Shown: positions 22,901 through 34,300 of the stretch, piece by piece
How positions within the stretch are numbered: position 1 is the first letter of the stretch
How the letters are laid out: every line of letters begins with the position of its first letter
Assembly: GCA_964036195.1 (NCBI GenBank)
Contig: OZ038456.1
Location: 28,149,188 to 28,213,187, forward strand
Origin: Sphaerolaimus hirsutus
Lineage: Eukaryota; Nematoda; Chromadorea; Monhysterida; Sphaerolaimidae
Length of the DNA: 64,000 nucleotides
Reading direction: 5' to 3'
Position numbers and translations under genes: made by a program
Notes under the pieces: model-generated
Databases searched by the model: none
The model's input: the letters and a program-made list of their open reading frames with translations, nothing else
What the model was told of the DNA's origin: nothing

Positions 22901-23561
22901 TGTTTTTGTGTAGGTACCCCACATCACGGCTTACTTTTCCATGATCATGGAGGTACACTATCATCACATGCACTTTTATACCATTGTCAGTGTCAAATCC
23001 CACTGAGAGAACTGCATTCGTTTTGTCGAGGAAGTCGCTACCGTCTACCATGGCATGTAGGTTTTTCCTTGCAAACACTAGTAGACCGCCCGTTTCCCTC
23101 GCTCCGGTTTTCTTATGTTTAGCAAATGTGTCAAAATTTGTTACGCTGAATATCTCCGCATTGTTTGTTGTATTTGTTTCTACTAAGCCCAAAATATCAT
23201 CCGAGGTTTTGTTAATTATTTCCGCTAGTTCTTGTTGCTTGTGTTTGATCGAATGTACATTCTGGTATGTAACAGCAATACATTTATTACTGTTCTCAAC
23301 AGAATGACTACATTTATCCGAATACCCACCTGTGACTGTGCCGGTTTGTTGATGTGACTTGCCGAAGCCACTTCTAGATCGTCGGTTACCCAACCCGGAG
23401 CTCTCCGACTGCTGGAGGGAGTCCATCTGCCCCCGAATCAAGGGGGCATTAGGGCCCCCTCCACCAGCGGAGACACCTGTCGTGAAACTGTGGGGCATGG
23501 GGGTGCACTGATACGCACATCTGCCTGATACGCACATTTTCCCGTTTTTCTCACTTGACAC
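19948..23561 (-). pseudogene. LINE ORF2: endonuclease plus reverse transcriptase, one frameshift (right)
   Basis: Open for 811 codons from 23561 to 21126, with Glu128 (LGLVETN), Asp246/Asn248 (GDFNG), Ser331-Asp332-His333, reverse transcriptase Asp697 and Asp703 (motif A) and Val796-Asp797-Asp798 (motif C). It then stops after GEICKL, while the coding signal continues in another frame (LQALMDVFSEW..., 21138 to 20440, and on to 19948). This break is identical in both arms, so it is ancestral rather than a sequencing slip. The first ~45 residues come from the palindrome and are probably not original. Confidence 0.9.
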
Positions 23562-23874
23562 TTTTTCAAGTGATTTTCAGATATGAGTAAAGTGAAAAAT
23601 GCTGCGCAATCACATGCGTGAACTTTTTTCACTTCACTCATATCTGAAAATCACTTGAAAATGTGTCAAGTGAAAAACAGTGAAAAATAGCTATTTCTCA
23701 CTGTTTTTTTTCACTTGACACATTTTCAAGTGATTTTCAGATATGAGTGAAGTGAAAAAGTTCACTAATGTCATTGCGCAACTTTTTTCACTTTACTCAT
23801 ATCTGAAAATCACTTGAAAAAGTGTCAAGTGAAAAAACGGGAAAATGTGCGTATCAGGCAGATGTGCGTATCAG
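23508..23874. repeat. Palindromic element at LINE ORF1/ORF2 junction (right)
   Basis: Mirror of 13014-13379 with a few differences in A-run lengths. Confidence 0.8.
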
Positions 23875-24178
23875 GCCTGCCCCGTGGGGCATCTGGCTCT
23901 TTCCTGTCATCAGAAGAAAAAGAATCAGGTTATTTCCCTTTATTGTCAAAGTTTGAATCATTTTCACATCTCCGGTCAGCACTGCATAACTCAAAAGGAA
24001 TGTCTTTGTCACACATCGCGCGATACGGACACAGACGTAATGCATCCCGCACCTGTGTGGTGTGTTAATAACAGTTGAAACAGTCAACGCTAATAAGACA
24101 TCAAGAGTTGCACTTAACGTTGGGAAATTACCTATGATAAACACGCTGAAGTAAAGCATGTTTATGATAGGGTCTTTT

Positions 24179-25850
24179 CCCTGTACTCACCGCACGATCT
24201 ACTCCCTAGTCGTACCGCCCACGGTCCTGGCGCCAGTCTTGGTACCCGCCGCGCCCCCCGCGGCCGCGGCCCTCGAACCGGGCGCCGCCCCCGTCGAAGT
24301 GGGAGCCGCCGCGCCCCCGATAGCCACCAGACCTGAGCGATCAGTAAAAGTGTTCTCAGCGTAAGCAGATAAGCCACCCAGCAGTACTGCGGGAACCCAC
24401 CAGTTCCCGTATCCGCCCCGCTGGTTCCCGCGGTACCCGTAGTTCGAATGGCCTGTCGAACCACGGTCGGACGGCCCCCCGCTGCCGCTACGTTTATCGC
24501 TGCGGCCGGCCACTGAATCGCGCCGAGAGCGCCCTGAACTGCCAGCTTTGCTATCTGTGGTTTTGGGTGTGATTTTGCGCGATATGGTGACAGAGAGTAC
24601 TGTGGAGATAGAGAGTAGTGTTTGTGTTCTACAGCATAGGCCCACCTTTTCGGCGATCTTTGGATTTCCTTCGAGTGTCGCTGCCTCCCCCCGACTGCGT
24701 ACGCTTGCGGGAGTGGTGACCCCTCGCTTTTGCAGCCACCTGAAATAGATAGCAGCACTTGTGGATGTGAATAAGATGGCACCCCACCTACTTCGACACA
24801 CCTTCCCATTGATGTGCACCCGTGATTGTGCAGGAAAAATACACATTCCCTGGCCACGATCCGGGACATTAGCGCCGCGCCATAGGGTGACAGGTGTAAC
24901 CCATCTTCAGTGACCATCCCGCTGTACAGCCCCATGACAGTGTCTTCTTTTGTCGACTGGTTCAAAATTTCGTGGTTTCTGATCAGATAATGTAGCGGCT
25001 GCACCACCACTACATTAGTGATCGTCTCGCACGCATACTTTAAAGCAGATTCAATGTCGCGGCCTAGAAGTAATAGACTGGACACTGCCTGCTTATGTTG
25101 CGCGATTCCCGGTTGCGGAGGGTAGAGCGGCTGGGTCACACAGATCACAATCGGAACGTGCGGTTTGTTTCCATTGTTCAGCGCCTCCCGGAGTTGCACG
25201 CAAAAAACATATATGTTCTTCACGAACAGCTCCATCCACTTGGTAGTTTTATCGCGCACCGTGAGGTAAACAGTGTCGAGATAATCGAGTACGGTCTTTA
25301 CAACGACCACACCCACATATTCCCAGCTTTGGAGGTCACACGATCCCTTAATTGTCGACAACCGGCAGCCGCGGTACACTTCCCCGACTGTGGTAACCAT
25401 TGCCAAGTCATATCGCCTGTTAGCGTCGCCCAGCCCCGATTGTACAGAGCCGCGCATCACGTTTTGCAGGCTTGTCCTAAAATCCCCGGTGCACGTGCTG
25501 TCGCCGTTTAGCCATATCGATATGGGACAGTATTGCATCGGGATGCCTAGTTGGAGAGACTGCCTATCGCCGCCCCTATCCAAGCCAAATTCCGAATTCC
25601 TACAGAACCTGTCACTGGGTCCCGCGAAGCGCGGTGTGTTGTTGGCCCACGGTGGGCGTTTCCAGTTCTTTTTGTAGTTCAAGGGTTTGTCCAAGCGCGG
25701 CTGCCAGTCACTGCACGCGTACTTTAAGCTGCGCAGCAACTGGGCCGGCGTGGACTCGCCCAAGCCTTCAGTCAAAAAAATCCGATTCCAAATCAACAGC
25801 CCCCCCCTCCGAGTCGACCAGGAGCGCTTGGCGCACAATTCCGATCGCAT
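24179..25850 (-). pseudogene. LINE ORF1: SGNH-esterase-like with RGG tail, frameshifted (right)
   Basis: Same esterase blocks (WLNGDST and DGLHLSPYG) and same frame changes as the left copy. The Gly/Arg-rich tail is read in a different frame from the esterase. The alternative frame 24199-24846 carries NYGYRGNQRGGYGNWW. Confidence 0.74.
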
Positions 25851-26222
25851 CGGAGGAGATGGCCATGATTGTGCACAATACCTTATACATGGTGCTTATT
25901 GTTGCACTTTTCCACACTTGTGCACGTTACAAACAGGGTTGGCAAAATCTCAGAAGAAAAAAAATGAATAAATAAAATGGAAAATTGAAGAATAAAATAA
26001 AATGGAAAATTTATAAAATAAAAATACAATTTTACAAAAACTTGAGTGTCTGCAATATTCTATTCAAAGTTTCCTATCCTGCTGCCTAAGATTCTAGCTG
26101 CCAATTTGCAGAACTTTGTACCTTGTTGTTGCTTTCATTGTTGCGATTAAAAAATATTTTTGCTCAAAATTGCAAATTTTCATATCTTTTAATATATTTT
26201 CATTTTAACAATCACTTATCTA

Positions 26223-26654
26223 CCGTATTACCTCGAAATACCCCCAGGGGGTTTATTATTTCGCCAGCAAAATTTGAGGGGGGGATAATTCGAGGGGGGG
26301 TTTTTTCGAGGGGGGGGTCTATTATTTCGCCAGAAATTTTCGAAAATTCCCCATACGCATACGTAGAAAAATCTAACAATTACATAGATGTATGTGTGTT
26401 TATAGGCATCTATAACTGTATATACACAAAAACCCTTCCCTAACGTCACTTAATCATCAGTTTTAACGTGTGTTCTGCATTGTACAGAACACAAACTGCG
26501 GTATTTGTCATGTACGTTCACGTTACACTCAGTTTTAGGGGGGGGGGTATTTCGAGGGGGGGGGGTTTATTATTTCCTCAGCCGAAATTTAGGGGGGGTA
26601 TTTCGAGGGGGGGGTTAATTCAAGGGGGGGGGGGGTTAATTCGAGGTAATACGG
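26223..26654. mobile_element. TA-flanked element, mirror of 10241-10666
   Basis: Same insertion in the right arm; differences are mostly in poly-G lengths. Confidence 0.85.
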
Positions 26655-27654
26655 TATGTTATTTTTCACCCATTTTCTTCGTTCCATACCTTGAAAAGCC
26701 TATATATTGAATACCGCAAGCCCTCCTCCACCCCCAAAAAACAACAACAACAACAAATTCTTAGCTATCTTTCCCTCAGGAGGAGCAATTAGCTACATAT
26801 GCATCTGGCCCCCGCTAGGGTCAAAATTCAAGATAACCTTCATCGCAACCGGTGTCACAAGCCTACAGTAAAATTTTTGTATTCATCTGCATGCTTCTAG
26901 AGTGCGCATTGTTTTATGGCCTTGCATCCAAGATCCTGAGTTTTTGTAAAATTTTTGTAAAATATTTGTAAAATGGTTTCATTTTATTGTATTTATCACA
27001 TTTCAGAATAAAATAAAATAAAATGAAACATGAATAAAATTAAAATAAAATACAATTTAAGTAAAAATAATTGTACTAAAACTAACCGTTAGAAAAATTT
27101 CTGGCGAAAAAAAACCCCCCTCGAAATATCCCCTCAATCCCCTTCGAATATTTTTGATTACTTTTCGAATTTTCGAATCTTTTTCCTACTTTTCGATTTT
27201 TTTGCATTAAATTATAGCATTTTCGAATTTTTAGTCTGAATTTTGAATACATCTTAATGTTTTACAGCGTCTATTCTGTGACCACGGAAATATTTGCACA
27301 TTGAATTCTGCCGCTACAAAAAATACATGCAAAATTGATATTTTGAGTTAACTTTTTGCATTTTTTAAACCATTTTCGACCAAAAATACCCCCCAAAAAT
27401 CGAAAATTCGAAAGAAGTTCGATCTCTCAGTTTTACAGAGTCATGGTTTTCCACAGTCTATTCTGCAATAATAATATATGGTGGTTTTCGACAGCGAATT
27501 TCAGAACGACAAGTACTTCTCTTACTTGAAAATGAATAAAATTATAAGTCACACCTTCATTTTGTATTGCTCAAACACGTGTATCCAAAACAATCCTGCA
27601 TCATATCAAACGATCGCCGACATTATGTGAACTTGGCATTTTACCAATGAAGTC

Positions 27655-28185
27655 TAATTATGTATTTGGATACGATTATATATTGTACGAACGAGAGTAA
27701 AAGACACAGGATTTATGTCCGAGACAGTGATAATGTCCGCAGATGTGATAAAGCCACCGGAGATGGTCGCTCATGGCCGCAGGCACACTGGCTGCAGCGC
27801 CCCTCACCATCGTCAACGGCCGTATACAAACGGCATATCCATACGGTTTGTTGGACACGTGCCAAGTCACATAATGTCCGGATTCCGGATCGGGTCACGT
27901 ATGCGAACTTAACCCAACTCCAAGTTTGTATTGGATACCGTTGGATTGAATTGGATATTGTACGAACGAGAGTAAAGAACGCAGGATTTCCGTCCGCGTC
28001 ACCGATAATGGCCGCGGAATACGATTAAGCGACCGGAGATGGTCGCTCATGGCGACTCACGCACTAGTGGACACATGTATGGGACGTATGTGTACAAAGC
28101 GGTGTATCCAAACGGCTGCTTTGGCGAGCTGCCAAGTTTCCATACGGATAATTTTCCGTGATCCCATATCCAAAAATTATTTTAT
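27655..28185. repeat. Two-unit tandem duplication upstream of FEZ exon 1
   Basis: Units of about 270 bases, each with TGTACGAACGAGAGTAAA, GACCGGAGATGGTCGCTCATGG-type and TATCCAAACGGC words. The second unit ends about 125 bases before the FEZ start codon, so it could include promoter sequence. Mirror copy at about 8100-8640. Confidence 0.65.
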
Positions 28186-28308
28186 TGTAAAAAGGGAAAC
28201 CCTCGGCGGCTGTTCGATGATTGTGTATAAATTTATGTTAATTTTCCATTAAAAAACGATTTGTTCTCTCTGTATTTCTATTAGTCTGCTAAATATTTCG
28301 TCGATATA

Positions 28309-28342
28309 ATGGAAAATAAAAGCTACAACGATGCCATGGCTG
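28309..28342 (+). CDS. FEZ coding exon 1 (start)
   Basis: Encodes MENKSYNDAMA plus one base, followed by donor GTTAGT. The leftover G joins the CG at the start of exon 2 to make Ala12. The left-arm copy has the stronger donor GTGAGT at this site. The exon is only 34 bases and rests on phase match plus conservation in both arms. Confidence 0.7.
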
Positions 28343-31300
28343 GTTAGTGGCGAAAAATTGGATTTTTTTTTTGTTTACTAATCGATTGGACCGATTTACC
28401 CAGAGAAAACGCATTTCTATTCGATGCATTGTAATAGTTTGAAATTTATCGTTACAAATTAGGAGCAAAAGGTAGCTAAATATTGATGAAGTTAGAATGT
28501 TGCATAAAATACTCGATTTGTGGATATGTTTGGATAAAATGTGGGGAAAATGTGTTCGATTTTTTGTTCTTCAGAGGTGTAGAGCGGGGTAATTTAAGTT
28601 TGATATCAAATGAACCAGAAAATTGTACCCAGACATTAGTAGGAAATCGCTGTTCATATATTGTCTAAAAAATTGTTTTTAAAAAATCTTTGATTGATGT
28701 TGCCGTCTGGTGGTTTATTTGACGAAATCCTTGATTATCCGGCATCCAATACAAATTTACCTGTGCTCTGCATATAAAACGCCATTTTCGGATGTCCTAA
28801 TCCGCCAAAATGAGCGTGTAGTGCAGAGTAGTTGTGCAGTAAATTGAAATTTATGAATTTATGCACCCATGACAGTTGAGGCGGTGTTTACAGTTAAAAA
28901 TTAGTAGCCAAATTTTTTTCAAGTTTATCATGTAGTTTTGTTCATGTAGTTTGTATGCATACTTGGCAATTCAGGGACGTATCCAGGATTTTTGAGCGGG
29001 GGGTGGTGCTTGTTTACGGAGGCCGGCGAGGGGGGGGGGGGTTAGCCCCCCCCCCCTAAAATTTTAGCTACATAGTGGCGGAATGGCGTCATGGCGCTGG
29101 CGCCATTAGTAGGCGCCACGTCATGGTGCCATTGGCGTTGGCGCTAGCGCCATGGAACGCTGTATATGTATGTAAATATACATACAAAACAGCAAAAAGC
29201 ACAACGTTGAGTGTATTTGTAAAGATTTGCGGCCACCTGGAGCAAATCTGATGATAATTACCTTATCTCTGGTGAAGAATGCGCGCTCGCGCGCAAAATT
29301 TCGTTGGAAAAGTCGCGCGCTGACGTTTAAAAAGTCGCATTTTCCTGTCACTTTCTGGTCTCGCCCCGGGAAGGGGAGCCCCCCCCCCCCCGCCCCCCCT
29401 GGATACGGCCCTGTGGCAAATCTATGTATACGTCTGTATTTATACAGCTCTTATTGCTTGAAATATGAAACTTACAATAGTAAAAATATTGTCGCCGCTA
29501 ATTTATCGTGTAAACATTGCCAACCATCAGACAATTCAACCCTGGCGAATAGTTTTATACACTTGATTTAGCGAAGTCATTTCGTCAATCCACGGCGTCC
29601 TAATTCAACCAGCCCCCCCCCCCAGCGATGTGCAGCGGGGACCTGTTCGTGCCGGCGGTGCCGCTGGCGGCGCACGACGACGAGTGCAGCGACGACTCTG
29701 CCCACGCCCAGCCTAACCCCCAGCTGGGCGACGCACTGGGCGCTGCGGGACGCACCAGCGATGGCAACGGCAACCAGGCACACGTGGGCGCACCCAGGCA
29801 CGCCCGTGCTCGCAGCCAGGCCACACGCACCGCCGATGTGAGTCCACTCGCCCCACCCTCATCCCGATCCTGCAAATGCCCCTCATCCCGATCCTGCAAA
29901 TGCCCCTCATCCCGATCCTGCAAATGCCCCTCATCCCGATCCTGTTAAAAGTGCCAAATTCCAAATGACAAGTGAAAAAATTGCAATGACAAATGTGAAT
30001 TGTAACCTCCAATGTGCATTTTATGCCACTTGAGTTTTTAATGAGTTCTTAATCCATCTAAGTGACGTTTTTGTGTGAAAGATTAGAAGAAAATCCAACT
30101 TTTTGGACCAAATCCTGGTCTGGCAGGGACGTAGCCAACATTTTCGAGTGGGCGGATGGAGTGTACGGGATTGACTTCTCGGGATCGGGATTGTCTTTTT
30201 GAGATTTGGGATCGGGATTGGGGCCACGGGATCGAGATCGGGATTAGCATTGTTTCGGGGTTGGGGTCTCATTATCGAGATTTTGGCCATAATTCTGGTA
30301 TTCAGAGTTCACAAAAGTCTAAACAAAACCTTGGATGGCAGAAAAGTGGCATAAAATAGATGAGGGGGTTTCCGTTCACATTGTTTAGTGCAAAAACGTC
30401 AATAGTTTACTTTTTATAATTTCCACTGATTTTTACGTTATCGGGGGTTCGGCCACCCCCTAGCAACGTCCTTGTGGTCTGGGTTTTTAGCGGGATTTTC
30501 TCGTAGGGATAGGTATATATCTGAGCTAGTTACCCCCTCAAACTAGACACGTTCATATTCATTTGGCTTCAAAATCGTACCGTCCGATTTTTGAATGAAA
30601 AACCCCCTCATTTCAGCGGCCTTCACTAGGCACCGCATTATTAGATGACTGCGCCGTGGCAAAGTGCCAAAACAACCGACTGAATGACAACTCGCTAACC
30701 GATGGACACAACAATTTTGTCCATTTTCGATCCCGGTCTAGGAGCCACTCGCCACATGGAGTTTTGGATGAGAATTTGGGTGAGTGTTTTGAGAAAGTGT
30801 AATTAAATATAAACTCTCAAAAAATCAAATATCTCAAAAAACTGGGATAAAATATAAATAAATCACTATATTTCAATCACTAAGAAAAAATTGGAAGATA
30901 TAAATAAATATAATATTGTAAAATGCCATGCAGAGGCTCAAAAGTTATGTAAAATGCCCTGTCAAATGTCATGCAAAGTGTCAAAAGTCGTGGGAAATAC
31001 ATGGAAAATGTTAATGTCATGTAAAGTGTCAGGAGTCGTGTGAAAGGCCCTGTAAAATGCCAAATTTTCTGTTACTATTTTACTGAATCTTTACAGTTTA
31101 CTTTACAAGCATTTTACAGTATTTATTCAAAGATATACATTTGATCACGAATTAATTTAATTTAACAACTCTCAAATCAGGTCAATCGCTGGAGGAGTTG
31201 GTGTGCAATTTCGACGACAACATTGGCACATTCTTCAAGGATTACCAGAGGCAGACGGAGCAGTTCGCCCCGGTGGCCAGGCGCACGGAGACGGACATTA

Positions 31301-34300
31301 TGACCGAAAGCCAGTTCGTTTTTTCTTTCCTGTTGTTTTTTTTTTTAATTTAAAAACGTGGTTCTATGTTTTATTCTGCGTGTTTTTTTAAATTTGCGGT
31401 GAGGTTTAGTTGTTGATTGTTGTTATCGCCGGGTAAATTTGTTAAAACTTTGCCAAGCGACAAGCGTTGGATTTATGAAAAGTAAGCGTACAAAATAAAA
31501 TTTCCGTTAGATTTATGAAAAATGTCATTTTGGTTTATGTCACCGCGTACAAGCGGCTAATCTTGCATTATGGAGTATTAATTCAGAGCCTTCTAATTCT
31601 AAAAGTCGACAAGTCCACAAAATGCGATTTTGAGTATATCGCATTTCAAGTTTCAGACCCAATTCCAGGCCCGTGGTGCGTGTCCAATGGGGCTCTCTCA
31701 TGCTTTCCATTAAGTTTCATATGTTGACAATGAAGTGTCAAATTTTCAGCCCCTACTCTCAACCTATATGTGAAAAATGGGGTGTCCATATAATTCCATT
31801 TGGTCAGAGCTAGGGTTGGCCGATGTTTTTTTTTAAACGTTTTTTTTTTTTTTAAACGTTTTTTAAAAAAAACAAACATGACGTCCGAAATGTTTTTTTT
31901 TAAAAAAAAACATCGGCCGAAATTTTTAGTACTAAGCACTAAGTATTTTGCAAAATTTTTGCGCGCAAGTGCGCAATTTCACACACAAATTGACATTGGT
32001 GGTTGTTTTCATTGGTTTTGTTGCATTTTTAGTATCAAAACATCCATTTCTATGTGCTACCATGGGTGAATAAGCCAACATATGTTGCTGTAATATATAA
32101 TATTGAGGTAATGTGCTTCCATGTACCTCCACAGTGTGTAACTTCACTCCCAAAGTAACAACCTCCTTTTATAACCTTGTTTGATCACCATTCCGTGCCA
32201 AACTTTACCTGAAGTCACGAACATTTGACTATAAGGCGATATACGAACGATATGTCAACAAAAAATGGATATTTTTGACACAAATCACCACTTATAATGC
32301 TATCCCATGGCTCCACAGCCATTATATGGTCATATTCAACATCACAGAGTATTGCCAGTGTCTGATATACCTATATATGTTGACACTAGGTCATATCTGG
32401 GAGCTTTTAAAAAAAAACGTTTTTTATTAAAAAAAAACGTTTTTTTTTTTAAAAAAAACGTTTTTTAAAAAAAAAAAAACATCGAGTTAAAAAAAACGTT
32501 TTTTTTCCAACCCTAGTCAGAGCAAAACTGTTGTGGGGAGGGAAATGGACTTGTCGACTTCTTGCACGCGTGAACATTTTTGTTCCTAGCGACGATGAGA
32601 CTGCCTTATGGGCAATGAATAGACTTGTCGACTTTTAGAAATCGGTGTCCACAGTGGGCTTATCACATTTCTTGTTTTTTTCCCCCAACAAAACAGAGAC
32701 GAAGGATGGACTTGTCGACTTTTAGCCCAAAACTAAGTGGACTAGTCGAGTTCTTGCCCAAATTTTTTACATTTTTCCCCAGAGCCGTGTGAAGTCAAAC
32801 AATTTATGAAAATTTAAAATTAAATGCGCGGGGGTTGCCCCAGATGACGCTTCCGTGCCTAACTAGACAGTTTCATATTTTGGACTTGTCGACTTTTAGA
32901 ATTGGAGGCCTCAATTGCAAAGTGAATGGTCGAAAAGTAGGAAGAGATAAGGATTAAATGTTGTAATTGGGGTTGCGACGATATATGACAAATTTTATTT
33001 TAAAAAATCTAGCAGAATGCATTTTTTTATGTCAAATAGTATACTGGGCAGACACGATACTCTACAAACATATATGAGTTATGTCTTTGGCTGGCAGACG
33101 GCCAGCCGAGAACTTATGGAGGCGTGATGACGACGAAGTGATGACGTGGGGGTGAGAGATGATGGCGACGAAAGTGATCACGTCATGATGGAGTGTTTCC
33201 TCCGGAAAAATGTACGGCGTGATGTCATCCGAGTATAATATGCTTTGGAAATGCTGTACAACCTTGACAAAAGTGCATTTGCATCTGGCAGTAAATATAT
33301 TACTAATGTCATGGCGCTGGCGCCATTTCCCCACCACAGGGGTCTCCATAATTTTGGCCCTCGCGGGGGCTGGATAGATAGCAAATCGCTCCTCCGGAGC
33401 AGGGACGTAGCCAGGATTTTTGAGCGGGGGGGGGCGGATTGTATACGGAGCCCGGCGAACGGGGGGGGCGGCGCCCCCCCCCCCCCTAAAAGTTTGCTCA
33501 TGTAGTAAAGGAATGGCGCCATGGCGCTGGCGCCATTCGTTGGCGCCACGCCATGGCGCCACTGGCGTTGGCGTTGGCGCCAAAACCGCTGTATACGTCT
33601 GTATTTTACAGGCATTTACAGCGACATGGACAGAATATGAGCGTTTTTTTCACTGGCTTTGAGGTTGCGGAGACCGATCAGCCAAATATATGTTGCGTGA
33701 AGGAAAAATGCGCGCTTGCGCGCAAAATTTTGAAAACTGGGACAAAATCGTCTTCTGGAAGTGCCATTTCTGGCACATTTTCCGGTCCAGCCCGGGAAGG
33801 GGGGGGGGCGGCCGCCCCCCCCCCGCCCCCCCCTGGCTACGTCCTTGCTCCGGAGGGATAGATAAATAGCTGAAAAATTTTTCTGGGGGGGGGGCTCGCG
33901 GGGGCAAAATATAGAGTTTTTTACAGTGCATAGAAGGCAAAAAGGGGAAAAAATCGGTAAAACGGGCTAAAAATGGCTAAAAATAGGTTATATAAACATG
34001 TACATATGCGAAAGCTGCANNNNNNNNNNNNNNNNNNNNNNNNNNNNNNNNNNNNNNNNNNNNNNNNNNNNNNNNNNNNNNNNNNNNNNNNNNNNNNNNN
34101 NNNNNNNNNNNNNNNNNNNNNNNNNNNNNNNNNNNNNNNNNNNNNNNNNNNNNNNNNNNNNNNNNNNNNNNNNNNNNNNNNNNNNNNNNNNNNNNNNNNN
34201 NNNNNNNNNNNNNNNNNNNATTGGGACAAAATTTCTCAAAAATCGCTCCAGATAGGTAGGTAGCTGAGCGATTGGGGGGGGGGGGCTAAGGGGGTAGTAG

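Larger units (their letters stand above)
19306..25866 (-). mobile_element. Non-LTR retrotransposon (LINE), right copy
   Basis: Mirror of the left LINE with the same ORF order and 3' tail. It is the better preserved copy and still has the inherited ORF1 and ORF2 frameshifts, so it is also inactive as sequenced. The shared insertion point shows it was present before the arms diverged. Confidence 0.85.
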